Shown: piece by piece, positions 1-11,450 of the stretch
How the letters are laid out: each line of letters starts with the position of its first letter
Position numbering within the stretch: the first letter of the stretch is position 1
Position numbers and translations under genes: made by a program
Notes under the pieces: generated by a model
Told to the model about the DNA's origin: nothing
What the model saw: only the letters and a program-made list of their open reading frames with translations
The model's database searches: none
Assembly: GCA_028408365.1 (NCBI GenBank)
Contig: JAOOLD010000001.1
Location: 1-64,000, forward strand
Direction of reading: 5' to 3'
DNA: 64,000 nt
DNA from: Bacteroidota bacterium
Lineage (GTDB): Bacteria > Bacteroidota > Bacteroidia > Flavobacteriales > BACL11

Positions 1-29
1 AATATTGCTATTGTTGTTAATTTGTTCAT
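1..29 (-). CDS. 5' end of a divergent CDS running off the window (MNKLTTIAI...)
   Basis: Complement begins ATGAACAAATTAACAACAATAGCAATATT, an open frame with signal-peptide-like N-terminus, truncated by the window edge. Confidence 0.35.
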
Positions 30-83
30 GCTAGAAAGTTTAGATTTTATATTTTTATAACTTTAAATCTGATTATTTATTGT

Positions 84-656
84 ATGATAAAAAAATTAAT
101 TTATTACTTTTTACAAGGTTTGTTGTATATAGTGCCAATTGCAGTAACATCTTATGTAGCGATTTGGGTCATCAGAAGTTTAGAAAACATTTTTGATTTT
201 AAAGTGCCTGGTCTAGGCCTTATTGTTGTAATATTTTCAATCATCATTATTGGCTTTATTGGATCTATTGTTATAAAAAGTCCTATCAATGCTTTCTTTA
301 AAAGAATTCTAAAGAAAGCTCCATTACTTGAAACTATATACTCCTCTGTAAAGGATTTAATGGGGGCATTTATTGGTAAAAAGAAAGGTTTTAAACAAGC
401 AGTTTTTGTTAAAATTTTTGATAATTCAACAATTGAGAGAATTGGATTTATTACGAACGAGGATCTAGAAAAATTAAAAATAAATGAAGGAAGAGTCTTG
501 GTATATATTCCTCACTCTTATAACTTTTCTGGAAATCTTTATGTAGTAGAAAAGAAATATATAACTCCAATAGATGCTTCATCAAGTGAAGTTATGAAGT
601 TAATTGTTTCAGGTGGGGTTGCTGAATTTAATCAATCGGAAAAAAAAGAACAATAA
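84..656 (+). CDS. DUF502 family membrane protein
   Basis: Two N-terminal TM segments plus conserved pattern (VPIAVTSYVAIWVI..., LLETIYSSVKDLMGAF, VYIPHSYNFSGNLYVV) typical of DUF502. Confidence 0.85.
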   Translation: MIKKLIYYFLQGLLYIVPIAVTSYVAIWVIRSLENIFDFKVPGLGLIVVIFSIIIIGFIGSIVIKSPINAFFKRILKKAPLLETIYSSVKDLMGAFIGKKKGFKQAVFVKIFDNSTIERIGFITNEDLEKLKINEGRVLVYIPHSYNFSGNLYVVEKKYITPIDASSSEVMKLIVSGGVAEFNQSEKKEQ

Positions 657-2908
657 TGAAAAAAATATATCTATCACTGATAATGTTCTCTGTTACATTT
701 GGTTTTGCTCAAAACCCTGGAGACACTATTGTTGTACAAACATTTGACTACAGCATGACCTACGGACAGGCATGGGGCCCTCCAAGAGATACTATTGCTC
801 ATTTCCCTAACGATCCAAATTTAACTTTTGAAAAGATTATTATGTCTTACAGTATGAGATGCAAGGATGGTCAGGTAAATCAGTCAGGAGGAAATAATGT
901 AGCATGTGGAGAATGGGATTACAGCTGTCACACTTATATACATGACAGCACTAGAATAGACTCAGTTCTCAATAGAACAGCGAGTCATTCAATCACTAAT
1001 TTTAATGGATCAAATTACCCTTACATCAATTATCCTATTTATAATTACGTACAAACAATTGACTCTCTAGGAAACATCATTATTGATTCTGTACTCGCAA
1101 GTGCAGATACAATCTATGAAATAGGTATAATTTCCAATAGCAATAGTTTACTTCATGATGTTATAGACACATTATCTGTTAATACTTATTGGCAACCTTA
1201 TAGCTACACAACTGACAGCTTAGGAAATGTCATAAATATTGATACAATGGTTTCTACAGGCGTAATTAATATTTCCCAAATTAACTATTACAAAAGATAC
1301 CCCATGGCCTTTCAAATAATGTCTTTTGTAACACCATACGGAATTGGTTTAGACTTAGGTCCTGAAGGTAAAACTTGGTATTTTGATTTAACCGATTATG
1401 CTCCAATTTTTAAAGGAAATAAGAGGATCACTGTTAGTGGAGGTGGACAATGGCAAGAGGATATGGATATAAAGTTTTATTTCATTGTTGGAACCCCCCC
1501 AATAGATGTTCTTGAAATGCAGCAAATTTGGAGACCTCAATCAAAAAGTTACACAAGCATCATGAATGATGACTGTTTTGAACCACGATCTCACAAAATG
1601 CTTTCCAGTGCAAGTGCATTTAAAATTAATACTGTGGTCACTGGACATGGACAGCAAGGGGAATTTATTCCAAGAAATCATTACATAGATGTTGACAATA
1701 ACCCTTCAAATAAAAACACATGGAGAGTATGGACTGAATGTGCTAGAAATCCTGTATACCCACAAGGAGGTACTTGGATTTATGATAGAGCAGGATGGTG
1801 CCCTGGGCAAGCTTCTGATGTTAATGAATTTGACATAACAAGTCTCGTTACTCCAGGTCAGCAACATACATTTGACTATGGACTAAACAACGCAACTGGG
1901 TCATCAAATTACTGGGTTAGCAGTCAGTTAATTAGCTATGGGACACCAAACTTTAACTTGGATGCAAGAATTACTGACATATTATCTCCAACTAATAAAG
2001 TTGTTAACTCAAGAAAAAACCCAATATGTTCAAAACCTGAGATTGTGATTCAAAATACTGGATCAACAAATTTGACATCTCTGATCATTAACTATTGGGT
2101 TGAAGGATCACCAAACCATGAAACATTCCAATGGAGTGGTAATCTCTCGTTCATGCAAAAAGATACCGTTAAATTACCAGATCCTCAGAGTCTATGGAAT
2201 CAATCTACTAATACTATCTTCAATGTTACTATTACAAGTCCTAATGGTGGCTTTGATGAGTATGTTTTAAACAACTCAATGAGCAGTCACTTTGAATATC
2301 CTCCAGAACACAATGATATTTTTACAATATGGGTTCAAACCAATAGTGGTGTAATAAATTCTCTAACTCAATACTCAGAGACATCATGGGAAATCACTGA
2401 TAATTCTGATAATATGATTTATAGTTCTGGTATACTTATATCAAATACCCAGTACAGAGACACTGTTCAATTTGCTCCGGGATGCTATACATTCAAAGTA
2501 ACTGATGTAGATGATGACGGATTAGATTTCTGGGCTAACAATGACGGTGCAGGTATGATTAGATTCAGAGATATTGGAGCTTCCTGGTTCAAAATTTTTG
2601 ATTGCGATTTCGGTTCCTTCATACATCATGAATTCAGAGTTGCAAACAATGCAGCAGGAGTTGAAAATTTCAATACTCCAATAAGCATTTTCCCTAATCC
2701 AGCTAAAAATCAGATAACAATTAGCTCAAGTATATATAATCCTGTTAGTATATCAATCATTGACAAAGTTGGTAGGATAATTGAAAAGAAAGATTGTATA
2801 AATTTGGTTAATGAGGTAATTGATATCAAGAACGTAAATAGTGGATCGTATTTTATTGAAATTATTTCAGACGACAAGAAATATATTAAGAAGTTTGTCA
2901 AAAACTAA
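656..2908 (+). CDS. Secreted peptide-N-glycosidase F-like protein with T9SS C-terminal sorting domain
   Basis: Signal peptide; GEWDYSC, TGHGQQGEF and NPVYPQGGTWIYDRAGWCPG segments resemble PNGase F N/C domains; C-terminus ISIFPNPAKNQITI...KKFVKN is a type A T9SS CTD. Confidence 0.8.
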   Translation: MKKIYLSLIMFSVTFGFAQNPGDTIVVQTFDYSMTYGQAWGPPRDTIAHFPNDPNLTFEKIIMSYSMRCKDGQVNQSGGNNVACGEWDYSCHTYIHDSTRIDSVLNRTASHSITNFNGSNYPYINYPIYNYVQTIDSLGNIIIDSVLASADTIYEIGIISNSNSLLHDVIDTLSVNTYWQPYSYTTDSLGNVINIDTMVSTGVINISQINYYKRYPMAFQIMSFVTPYGIGLDLGPEGKTWYFDLTDYAPIFKGNKRITVSGGGQWQEDMDIKFYFIVGTPPIDVLEMQQIWRPQSKSYTSIMNDDCFEPRSHKMLSSASAFKINTVVTGHGQQGEFIPRNHYIDVDNNPSNKNTWRVWTECARNPVYPQGGTWIYDRAGWCPGQASDVNEFDITSLVTPGQQHTFDYGLNNATGSSNYWVSSQLISYGTPNFNLDARITDILSPTNKVVNSRKNPICSKPEIVIQNTGSTNLTSLIINYWVEGSPNHETFQWSGNLSFMQKDTVKLPDPQSLWNQSTNTIFNVTITSPNGGFDEYVLNNSMSSHFEYPPEHNDIFTIWVQTNSGVINSLTQYSETSWEITDNSDNMIYSSGILISNTQYRDTVQFAPGCYTFKVTDVDDDGLDFWANNDGAGMIRFRDIGASWFKIFDCDFGSFIHHEFRVANNAAGVENFNTPISIFPNPAKNQITISSSIYNPVSISIIDKVGRIIEKKDCINLVNEVIDIKNVNSGSYFIEIISDDKKYIKKFVKN

Positions 2909-4821
2909 TGTCACACTTCGAAAACCTTTCTAATTATACAAGATTCAAAACCATTGAGGTAAAAGTTGGCCCTATAGCTATTGGTGGTAAAAACCCGATT
3001 CATATTCAATCGATGACAACTGCAAACACAATGAACACTTCTGCAACAGTTGATGAATCTATCAGAATGATAGATGCAGGATGTAAACTTGTTAGAATAA
3101 CAGCGCCTAGTAAAAAAGATGCTGAAAATCTTGCCAACATAAAAAATGAGTTAAGATTAAAAGGTTATAAAACTCCTCTAGTTGCAGATATTCATTACAC
3201 TCCAAATGCAGCAGAGATAGCTGCAAAAATCGTTGAAAAAGTAAGGATTAATCCTGGCAACTATGCTGACAAAAAAAAGTTCGAGGAGATAGATTATACC
3301 GATGAAAGTTACAATAATGAATTACTAAGAATTGAAGAGAAATTTACACCACTTGTACAAATATGTAAGCAAAATAATACAAGTATGAGAATAGGAACCA
3401 ACCACGGTTCTCTTTCAGATAGAATTTTAAGTAGATATGGCGACACACCAAAAGGAATGGTAGAGTCAGCTTTAGAGTTTATAAGAATATGTAGAAAACA
3501 TGATTACCATAACATTGTGATCTCAATGAAAGCATCAAATACTAGAGTTATGGTCTATGCATACAGATTGTTAGTAAACGAGATGATTAAAGAAGGTATG
3601 AAGTACCCTCTACATCTTGGAGTCACTGAAGCAGGAGAGGGTGAAGATGGAAGAATTAAATCAGCAGTTGGAATCGGGACGCTTCTTAGTGAAGGTATTG
3701 GTGATACAATTAGAGTGTCATTAACTGAGGCTCCTGAGCATGAAATGCCAGTTGCTCAAAAAATTCTAGATCATTTCAAAAACATACATAACCACAAAAA
3801 AATAGCTGAGACTAAACAACATCAAATTGATTATTTCCAGTATGAGAAAAGAAAAACCTTTCAAGTCGAAAATATTGGTAACAAAAATGTTCCTATAGTA
3901 ATTTCAGATTTATCAAACAGAAAAAAAATCACTCAAGCTACATTTTTTTCACTTGGTTACAGGTACTCTGTTCCGTTAGACAAATGGCATATTTCAGAAA
4001 TGGCATCTGATTTTATTTATATTGGTGAGAACGAAATAAACTTTGAAATTCCAGGAACGCTAAGAATAATTTCAAACTATTCATCTTGGATAAAGCACAA
4101 GAACGGATTTCCAATTTTTAATCTTAAAGAGTATGAAAAAATTAAAGACTTTAGTGAAACTTTAAATTTTTTAAAAATTTATGATCATGAGATTACACCT
4201 TCGTCAATTGATATTTTAAAAAACAACAAATCACTAGTAATTTTTCTAGAGTCTGAGAATATTAATTGCATAGCTGCAATGAGAAAATTTTTCTTTGAAC
4301 TGATGGAGGAAAAAATAGAAAATCCAATTATAATTTCAAGAAAATATGAATTTAACGATGACGAGCAACTACAAATATCAGGATCGATTGATATTGGGTC
4401 ACTTTTAATTGACGGTCTTGGAGATGGTATTTGTATTTCTTCAAATAATTGTTCAAACAAAATGCTTAACTCCATTTCCTTTGGTATTCTTCAAGCTAGT
4501 AGAACAAGGATTTCTAAAACAGAATATATTTCATGTCCAAGTTGCGGAAGGACTCTATTTGATTTGCAAGAAACGACAGCTAAAATCAGAAAAGTAACAG
4601 ATCACTTAAAAGGAGTTAAAATTGGAATCATGGGGTGTATTGTTAACGGTCCTGGTGAAATGGCTGATGCAGATTATGGATATGTTGGTACTGGCCCTGG
4701 AAAAATTACTCTTTACAAAGAAAAAACTGTTGTCAAGAAAAATGTTCCTGAAAGTGAAGCTGTTGATGCCTTGATTGACTTAATTAAAGAGAATGGTGAT
4801 TGGGTAGATAAGTCTAACTAA
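2908..4821 (+). CDS. ispG: 4-hydroxy-3-methylbut-2-en-1-yl diphosphate synthase, long (insert-containing) form
   Basis: IHIQSMTTANTMNT start, C-terminal CPSCGRTLFD / GCIVNGPGEMADADYGYVG Fe-S motifs; 637 aa with large internal insertion. Confidence 0.96.
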   Translation: MSHFENLSNYTRFKTIEVKVGPIAIGGKNPIHIQSMTTANTMNTSATVDESIRMIDAGCKLVRITAPSKKDAENLANIKNELRLKGYKTPLVADIHYTPNAAEIAAKIVEKVRINPGNYADKKKFEEIDYTDESYNNELLRIEEKFTPLVQICKQNNTSMRIGTNHGSLSDRILSRYGDTPKGMVESALEFIRICRKHDYHNIVISMKASNTRVMVYAYRLLVNEMIKEGMKYPLHLGVTEAGEGEDGRIKSAVGIGTLLSEGIGDTIRVSLTEAPEHEMPVAQKILDHFKNIHNHKKIAETKQHQIDYFQYEKRKTFQVENIGNKNVPIVISDLSNRKKITQATFFSLGYRYSVPLDKWHISEMASDFIYIGENEINFEIPGTLRIISNYSSWIKHKNGFPIFNLKEYEKIKDFSETLNFLKIYDHEITPSSIDILKNNKSLVIFLESENINCIAAMRKFFFELMEEKIENPIIISRKYEFNDDEQLQISGSIDIGSLLIDGLGDGICISSNNCSNKMLNSISFGILQASRTRISKTEYISCPSCGRTLFDLQETTAKIRKVTDHLKGVKIGIMGCIVNGPGEMADADYGYVGTGPGKITLYKEKTVVKKNVPESEAVDALIDLIKENGDWVDKSN

Positions 4822-4825
4822 AAAA

Positions 4826-5986
4826 TCAACTAAATTTTATTTGAGATGAAACTGCCTTAGCTTTTTCAATCAATTTTTCGACCGGCTCTGGTCCATAAGA
4901 AAGAGCAACTCCCATTCTTCTATTTACTCTTAAGCTAGGCTTTCCAAAAATTCTAACATCTGTATTTTTAATTTGACTTACTTTTTCAAGACCAGTAAAA
5001 GTTGGAGTATCAATTGAGTTGTTTTGTGATAAAATAACCGATGAAGCTCCATTTTGAATTAAAGATATTTCCTTAATAGGAAGTCCAAGAATAGCTCTAG
5101 CATGTAACTCAAATTCTGAAAAGTTTTGAGTACCCGCTAAAGTAACCATTCCAGTGTCGTGAGGCCTGGGAGATAGCTCAGAAAAGAATACAACATCTTT
5201 TTTGACAAAGAATTCAATACCCCAAATTCCACATCCGCTTAATTTCTCAACAATTTTCTTTGATATTTCTTGTGCATCTTTTAAAACATTTTGATTCATT
5301 TTTGCTGGCTGCCAGCTTTGTTGATAATCTCCACTTTTTTGAATATGCCCAATTGGTGGACAAAAAAGTGTATTATTATTTTTTTGTGTAACCGTTAGAA
5401 GAGTTATTTCATAATCAAATGAAATGAATTCTTCAACGATCACCTCATTTATATCCCCTCTTGATCCCTTAATTGAATAATTCCAGGCTTCTCTTACTTG
5501 AGATGGTTCTGAAATTGTAGATTGACCTTTTCCTGAACTACTCATTAGTGGTTTTACAACACATGGAAATCCAATAATATTAACTGCTTCTATTAATTCC
5601 TCAAGAGAGCTGGCATATTCATAATTCGCTGTTTTTATATTTAATTCCTTTGCAGCAAGATCTCTTATTGATTTTCTATTCATAGTAAAATTTACTGCTT
5701 TTGCTGATGGGATAACGCAAATACCATTCTTCTCAAAATCATGTAACTTTTCTGTTCTTATACTTTCTACCTCAGGAACAATATAGTCAGGCATATGCTT
5801 TGAAACAATCTTTTCCAGATCATCAGCATTAAGCATATCAATTACTTCATAAGTATCTGAAACTTGCATAGCTGGCGCATTTTCATAATTATCAACAGCA
5901 ATAACAGTTTGCCCTAATCTCTTTAGTGAAATCACTAACTCTTTACCTAACTCACCTGAGCCCAATAACATTATTTTATTTGTCAT
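4826..5986 (-). CDS. purT: Formate-dependent phosphoribosylglycinamide formyltransferase 2
   Basis: ATP-grasp protein: [40 protein letters not shown]. Confidence 0.95.
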   Translation of the reverse strand: MTNKIMLLGSGELGKELVISLKRLGQTVIAVDNYENAPAMQVSDTYEVIDMLNADDLEKIVSKHMPDYIVPEVESIRTEKLHDFEKNGICVIPSAKAVNFTMNRKSIRDLAAKELNIKTANYEYASSLEELIEAVNIIGFPCVVKPLMSSSGKGQSTISEPSQVREAWNYSIKGSRGDINEVIVEEFISFDYEITLLTVTQKNNNTLFCPPIGHIQKSGDYQQSWQPAKMNQNVLKDAQEISKKIVEKLSGCGIWGIEFFVKKDVVFFSELSPRPHDTGMVTLAGTQNFSEFELHARAILGLPIKEISLIQNGASSVILSQNNSIDTPTFTGLEKVSQIKNTDVRIFGKPSLRVNRRMGVALSYGPEPVEKLIEKAKAVSSQIKFS

Positions 5987-6557
5987 TAACTAACTTTTTG
6001 ATGTACTTACCAAGAATATCGAATTCAATATTAACATAATCATTAATTTTTAAATATTTAAAATTTGTATGCTCATAGGTATATGGAATAATACATACTG
6101 AAAACGCATTTTTTAATGAATCAACAACTGTGAGACTAACTCCATTTACAGTTATTGATCCTTTTTCTACTGTTATTGATTCATCATCATATTGAAAAAA
6201 ATATTTCCATGAACCTTCATTTATTTCAATTGAAGTACATTTAGCAGTAGTATCAACATGCCCTTGAACCATATGTCCATCTAAACGATCGCCAATCTTT
6301 AGAGATCTCTCTAGATTTAAAAAATCTCCAGCTTTGACATATTTAAAATTTGTTCTTTGAATTGTTTCCTCTATTAAATCAACTTGATATGAACTATCAT
6401 TTAATTTAGTCACTGTTAAGCATGCACCGTTGTGTGAAATACTTTGATCTACTTTCAGCTCATGTATGTTTTCAAAATATATTTCCATTATCAAATTATT
6501 TTTTGAAGCAATGATGCTTTTAACCTTAACCATTTTTTCTACAATACCAGTGAACAT
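5976..6557 (-). CDS. ribE: Riboflavin synthase subunit alpha
   Basis: MFTGIVE start; duplicated lumazine-binding domains ([22 protein letters not shown]), GHMVQGHVD. Confidence 0.95.
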   Translation of the reverse strand: MFTGIVEKMVKVKSIIASKNNLIMEIYFENIHELKVDQSISHNGACLTVTKLNDSSYQVDLIEETIQRTNFKYVKAGDFLNLERSLKIGDRLDGHMVQGHVDTTAKCTSIEINEGSWKYFFQYDDESITVEKGSITVNGVSLTVVDSLKNAFSVCIIPYTYEHTNFKYLKINDYVNIEFDILGKYIKKLVNDK

Positions 6558-6608
6558 AGTACAAAAGTTTAATTTAATAACTAATTTTGTTTAAAATTAA
6601 ACATTTAT

Positions 6609-8030
6609 ATGCAGATTTCAATCAAAAAAAAATCCATTCCAAACTCTGAAAATGAAATTACATTTCTTGTAAAATCAAATCAACTAAATGAAATAAATAT
6701 CAGTCAAGAGGAAAAGAAATATTTCTTAAATAAAATAAAGTCAAGTAAAAAGAATATTGTTTCTATAAATAGATTAAATCAAAATTTTGTTCTTGTAAAC
6801 TGTGATAAAGAAATAAATAATTATAAAGATTCGGAGTTTTACAGAAATATTGGTCACAAGCTCAATAAAGTATTAGATTCAAAACATAGAATTAATGTTA
6901 TTGACACAGTAAATAAATCAGATATTTTAAACTGTATTTTAGAAGGATTAGCACTTACGGGATACGATTATGACAGATTTAAAAAGCAAAAAAAAGATTT
7001 AAAAATTATTGTAGATAGTGTTCAGGACCAAAATTTAAACTTTGATGAACTTATTTCTGTAATAGAATCAACATTTCTTTGCAGAGATTTAGTTAATGAC
7101 CCCTTTTCTCATCTTAAAGCTAAAGATCTAGCAACAATCATTAAAAAATTAGGTAAAAAGAATAATTTTAAAACTAAGCATTTCTTCAAAAGTGATATTA
7201 AAAAAATGAAAATGGGTGGTTTATTAGCAGTAAATCAAGGGAGTTTAGATGAACCCAGTTTCAGTATTTTAGAGCATAAACCAAATAACGCAGTTAATAA
7301 ACGACCTTTAATACTTGTTGGTAAAGGAATAGTATATGATACTGGTGGACTGAGTCTCAAACCTACAAAAGGTATGGATATAATGAAGGTGGATATGGGA
7401 GGTGCTGCTTGTGTTATATCCGCAATTAATGCAGTAGCAAAAAGTAATCTTCCAGTTTATGTAATTGGTCTAATACCAGCAACAGATAATAGACCTTCTG
7501 GTAATGCTTATGCACCAGGTGATGTTGTTGAGATGTACGATGGTACGAATGTTGAGGTTTTAAATACTGATGCTGAGGGAAGAATGATTCTAGCTGATGC
7601 TTTATCTTATGCAAAAAAATATAATCCTGAGTTAGTAATTGACATGGCAACTTTAACTGGATCTGCAGCTAGAGCAATTGGACATTTTGGAATAGTTTCA
7701 ATGCATAATAAGGCTGAAAAACAACATCTGAAATTAAAAGAAGCTGGATTGGAGGTTTATGAAAGACTGGCAGAACTGCCCTTTTGGGATGAATATGATG
7801 AGCTAATGAAGTCAGATATAGCTGATATAAGAAACATTGGAAATGCTGATTTCGCTGGAGCAATAACTGCTGGTAAATTTTTAGTTCATTTCACAGATTA
7901 CCCATGGATTCATCTTGATATTGCAGGTCCAACTTATGTAACCAGTGAATTTGGATACAGAGGCAAAGGAGCAACAGCCATAGGTGTCAGACTTATTTAT
8001 AACTTCATTAAAAACTACACAAAAATTTAA
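6609..8030 (+). CDS. pepA: Leucyl aminopeptidase family (M17)
   Basis: M17 signature NTDAEGRMILADAL, VGKGIVYDTGGLSLKP, GGAACVI. Confidence 0.93.
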   Translation: MQISIKKKSIPNSENEITFLVKSNQLNEINISQEEKKYFLNKIKSSKKNIVSINRLNQNFVLVNCDKEINNYKDSEFYRNIGHKLNKVLDSKHRINVIDTVNKSDILNCILEGLALTGYDYDRFKKQKKDLKIIVDSVQDQNLNFDELISVIESTFLCRDLVNDPFSHLKAKDLATIIKKLGKKNNFKTKHFFKSDIKKMKMGGLLAVNQGSLDEPSFSILEHKPNNAVNKRPLILVGKGIVYDTGGLSLKPTKGMDIMKVDMGGAACVISAINAVAKSNLPVYVIGLIPATDNRPSGNAYAPGDVVEMYDGTNVEVLNTDAEGRMILADALSYAKKYNPELVIDMATLTGSAARAIGHFGIVSMHNKAEKQHLKLKEAGLEVYERLAELPFWDEYDELMKSDIADIRNIGNADFAGAITAGKFLVHFTDYPWIHLDIAGPTYVTSEFGYRGKGATAIGVRLIYNFIKNYTKI

Positions 8031-9031
8031 TGAAAAAAGTCAGGCTTGGTATTAGTGTTGGAGATATAAATGGAGTTGGGCTTGAGCTTATAATAAAAGG
8101 CTTCCAAGATTTAAGTTTATTTGAATACTGTAATCCAATATTATATTGCTGCAAAAACTTAGTTTCTAAATATGCTGAGAAAGCTAAAATAAATCCAAAA
8201 AAAATAAATTTTATTCAGGAAGAAAATCAAGCAGAAGAAAACGTTATTAATTGTATCCACAACTTCAAATCTGATTATCTCTTAAATTTAGGAACTTCAA
8301 CTAAAGAATCTGGCTTTATAGCTCTTCAATCTTTAAAATATGTTTCTGAGGCTGCGCTGGATGGAAAGATTGATTGCCTAGTCACATGTCCAATTAATAA
8401 AGAAACTGTCAAATTAAACAGTAAAGATTTTATTGGTCATACCGAGTACTTTGAAAATCTATTTAATGGATCATCTCTAATGTTAATGACTAGTGATCAA
8501 ATGAAAATAGCCTTTTTAACTGGCCATATTGCATTAAATAAGGTCAGTAAAACAATAAATGATAAAGCTATTTACTCTAAAATTAAAACCTTACATAAAA
8601 CTTTGCAGAATGATTTTCTAATAAAACATCCCAAAATAGCCGTATTGGCTCTTAATCCACATGCTGGAGAAAATGGGATTGTAGGAGATGAAGAAATAGA
8701 GACAATAATTCCAGCTGTGAAAAGAATAAAAAATGAAAATATAATATGCGATGGTCCGTTTCCCGCTGATAGTTTTTTTAGTAGATATAATCTTAAAAAG
8801 TATGATGCAATTTTATCAATGTATCATGATCAAGGATTAATTCCATTTAAGATGTGTTCATTCAGTTCTGGAGTTAATTTTACTTCTGGACTAGAGATTG
8901 TTCGAACATCACCTGTTCATGGTCCTGCATTTGATTTATCTGGCAAAAACATGGCTGATATTGGTTCTTTCAAGCAATCTATAGTTCAAGCGTGTTTGAT
9001 TTACAAAAATAGAATAAGTCTTAATCTTTAA
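8030..9031 (+). CDS. pdxA: 4-hydroxythreonine-4-phosphate dehydrogenase
   Basis: GISVGDINGVGLEL, GHTEYF, LNPHAGENG, YHDQGLIPFK, RTSPVHGPAFDLSG. Confidence 0.95.
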   Translation: MKKVRLGISVGDINGVGLELIIKGFQDLSLFEYCNPILYCCKNLVSKYAEKAKINPKKINFIQEENQAEENVINCIHNFKSDYLLNLGTSTKESGFIALQSLKYVSEAALDGKIDCLVTCPINKETVKLNSKDFIGHTEYFENLFNGSSLMLMTSDQMKIAFLTGHIALNKVSKTINDKAIYSKIKTLHKTLQNDFLIKHPKIAVLALNPHAGENGIVGDEEIETIIPAVKRIKNENIICDGPFPADSFFSRYNLKKYDAILSMYHDQGLIPFKMCSFSSGVNFTSGLEIVRTSPVHGPAFDLSGKNMADIGSFKQSIVQACLIYKNRISLNL

Positions 9032-9048
9032 GAAAATCAATAAATTAT

Positions 9049-9056
9049 TATATTTG
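9049..9056 (+). promoter_or_regulatory. Bacteroidetes-type -7 box TATATTTG upstream of DUF177/rpmF
   Basis: Exact TAnnTTTG match 18 nt before the ATG at 9075; no clear -33 TTTG. Confidence 0.4.
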
Positions 9057-9074
9057 CAACCCTAATTTCAAGTT

Positions 9075-9578
9075 ATGTATAGCTTAAAGCTTAACAAAGA
9101 AAATTTTAATAAAAAAATAAAATTTGAAATTAGCAACGAGTTCTTTGAGACATACACCTTTGACAGGTTTGAGAATGCTAAGCTTCAAATATCTCTTTTT
9201 TTGGAAAGAAAAGGTGTTTCAAGCAACTATCTACTTAAATTCGAATTAGAAGGAATTTTAATAGACATAGCATGCGACATATGTGGTGATAATTTAGATT
9301 TTAAAATAAAAAATGAAACAGAGTTCATAATTAAAGAATCAACTAAAATTAATAATTCTGATGATGAGATTATTTTTATAAATCCAAAACAAAAAGTAAT
9401 TGAATTAAATCAGTTTTTTTATGAATTAATTTATATTTCTATTCCACAAAGAATTACTCACGAAAGTACCAAAAGTGAATGTAACATTGAAATGCTAAGA
9501 TTAATAGAAAAGTATAAAGAAAATAAAAAAATAGATACATCCAATTGGGATAAACTCAAAGAATTAAAAATAGATTAA
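9075..9578 (+). CDS. DUF177 (YceD-like) protein
   Basis: CDICGD motif, length and position directly upstream of rpmF. Confidence 0.85.
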   Translation: MYSLKLNKENFNKKIKFEISNEFFETYTFDRFENAKLQISLFLERKGVSSNYLLKFELEGILIDIACDICGDNLDFKIKNETEFIIKESTKINNSDDEIIFINPKQKVIELNQFFYELIYISIPQRITHESTKSECNIEMLRLIEKYKENKKIDTSNWDKLKELKID

Positions 9579-9579
9579 C

Positions 9580-9756
9580 ATGGCACATCCAAAAAGAAAA
9601 ATATCAAAGACAAGAAGAGATAAAAGAAGAACTCACTATAAAGCTTCAACTCAAACTATTAAGCTATGTCCTAAAACTGGAGAATCACATTTATATCATC
9701 ATGCATATGAACATGAAGGAAAAATTTACTACAGAGGTAAATTGTTTTCAGAATAA
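9580..9756 (+). CDS. rpmF: 50S ribosomal protein L32 (absent from the ORF track because <60 aa)
   Basis: Own translation: [58 protein letters not shown], 58 aa, classic L32. Confidence 0.96.
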   Translation: MAHPKRKISKTRRDKRRTHYKASTQTIKLCPKTGESHLYHHAYEHEGKIYYRGKLFSE

Positions 9757-9872
9757 ATGAAATCAATAAATTTTTAATTAACAATTAAAAATTAATATCT
9801 AATCATACTTCATTCTTTTTAACTACATAATTTAATTAATTTTCTGGATTATTATATCTAATACATAATTGT

Positions 9873-10868
9873 ATGAATAACATTAAAGCTGCAATAACTG
9901 CTATAGGAGGGTACGTTCCAGAGTACATAATGACAAACCAAGAACTTGAAAAAATGGTTGATACAAATGATGAATGGATTATGTCAAGAACTGGTGTTAA
10001 AGAAAGAAGAATTTTAAAAGAAGAGGGTAAAGGGTCATCAGATTTAGCTGTAAATGCGATCAAAAATATCTTTGAAAAAACTAATCACAAAGCTGACGAA
10101 ATCGATATGATAATTTGTGCAACAGCTACTCCAGATATGATTTTCCCCTCAACAGCATGTGTGATAGCTGATAAAATTGGTGCAGTAAACGCATTTTGTT
10201 ACGATCTTATGGCAGCATGCTCTGGATTTCTGTATTCTCTAACTACTGCATCTAAGTATATCGAATCTGGTAGCCATAAGAAAATTCTAGTTGTTGGAGC
10301 AGATAAGATGTCATCAATAATCGACTACCAAGACAGGGCAACTTGTATAATATTTGGAGACGGAGCAGGAGTTGCAATTTTAGAACCGAATAATGAAGGT
10401 CTAGGAATTCAGGACAGTATTTTACGATCTGACGGAAGTGGAAGGAATTTTTTACATGTAAAAGCAGGTGGATCTGTCAAACCAATTACCAAAGAAAGCA
10501 TTGAAAAAAGAGAACAGTTTGCTTATCAAGATGGACAAACAGTATTTAAAACAGCTGTTAAAAGTATGGCAGATGTATCTGCTGAAATTATGCAAAAAAA
10601 CAATCTTAGCTCATCAGATATTTCTTGGCTTGTTCCTCATCAAGCTAACAAAAGAATAATAGATGCAACAGCTAGAAGAATGGGAGTAGGAAATGATAAA
10701 GTTATGATTAACATTGAAAAGTATGGAAATACAACAAATGGGACCATTCCACTATGTCTATGGGAATGGGAAAATCAATTAAGAAAAGGAGATAATATAA
10801 TACTTGCAGCATTCGGTGGTGGATTTACTTGGGGATCAATTTATATGAAGTGGGCATATGATTCATAG
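9873..10868 (+). CDS. fabH: 3-oxoacyl-ACP synthase III
   Basis: AITAIGGYVPEYIMTN, DLMAACSGFLYSL (active-site Cys), VPHQANKRIIDA, YGNTTNGTIPL. Confidence 0.96.
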   Translation: MNNIKAAITAIGGYVPEYIMTNQELEKMVDTNDEWIMSRTGVKERRILKEEGKGSSDLAVNAIKNIFEKTNHKADEIDMIICATATPDMIFPSTACVIADKIGAVNAFCYDLMAACSGFLYSLTTASKYIESGSHKKILVVGADKMSSIIDYQDRATCIIFGDGAGVAILEPNNEGLGIQDSILRSDGSGRNFLHVKAGGSVKPITKESIEKREQFAYQDGQTVFKTAVKSMADVSAEIMQKNNLSSSDISWLVPHQANKRIIDATARRMGVGNDKVMINIEKYGNTTNGTIPLCLWEWENQLRKGDNIILAAFGGGFTWGSIYMKWAYDS

Positions 10869-10894
10869 AAATAATTATTTTTGTTAAAAAAAAT

Positions 10895-11440
10895 ATGGAC
10901 TTAAAAGATATTCAAGAGTTAATTAAGTTTGTTGCAAAGTCTGGAGCAACGGAAGTGGAGCTTGAAATTGATAATGTCAAAATAAGCATAAAATCTCCTG
11001 CTAAAAAAAGAAGAGGTCAATCTGATGAAGGCGCAAATAATGTTGTCCATCATATCACTCAGCCTTCACATCAAGTTGAACAGATTATCAGCACATCAAC
11101 ACCACAGCCCCAAGTAATTGTTAATCAAGCTGAATTATCTCAAACTAATACACAAAACAAAACTGAAGCTACTAATTCAGAAACTCAAGAAAACAATAAT
11201 TATGTAACAATCAAAGCAAGTATGATTGGAACATTTTACAGAAGTCCTTCTCCTGAAGAACCTACATTTGTTAATGTTGGAGATACTATTTCAAAAGGAC
11301 AAACAATATGCATAATTGAAGCGATGAAGCTATTCAACGAAATAGAATCTGAAATCTCCGGAAAAGTTGTAAAAGTACTTGTTGATGATTCTCAACCAGT
11401 TGAGTTTGACCAGCCATTATTTATAGTAGACCCCTCATAA
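10895..11440 (+). CDS. accB: Acetyl-CoA carboxylase biotin carboxyl carrier protein
   Basis: C-terminal biotinyl motif [29 protein letters not shown]. Confidence 0.96.
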   Translation: MDLKDIQELIKFVAKSGATEVELEIDNVKISIKSPAKKRRGQSDEGANNVVHHITQPSHQVEQIISTSTPQPQVIVNQAELSQTNTQNKTEATNSETQENNNYVTIKASMIGTFYRSPSPEEPTFVNVGDTISKGQTICIIEAMKLFNEIESEISGKVVKVLVDDSQPVEFDQPLFIVDPS

Positions 11441-11450
11441 ATATTTATCA

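Noticed and set aside
4185-4475. Antisense ORF within ispG
   Set aside because: Shadow frame of a well-supported CDS; low-complexity Ser/Ile translation.
7426-7863. Two antisense ORFs inside pepA (His/Gln/Leu rich)
   Set aside because: Composition typical of reverse-frame shadows of AT-rich genes.
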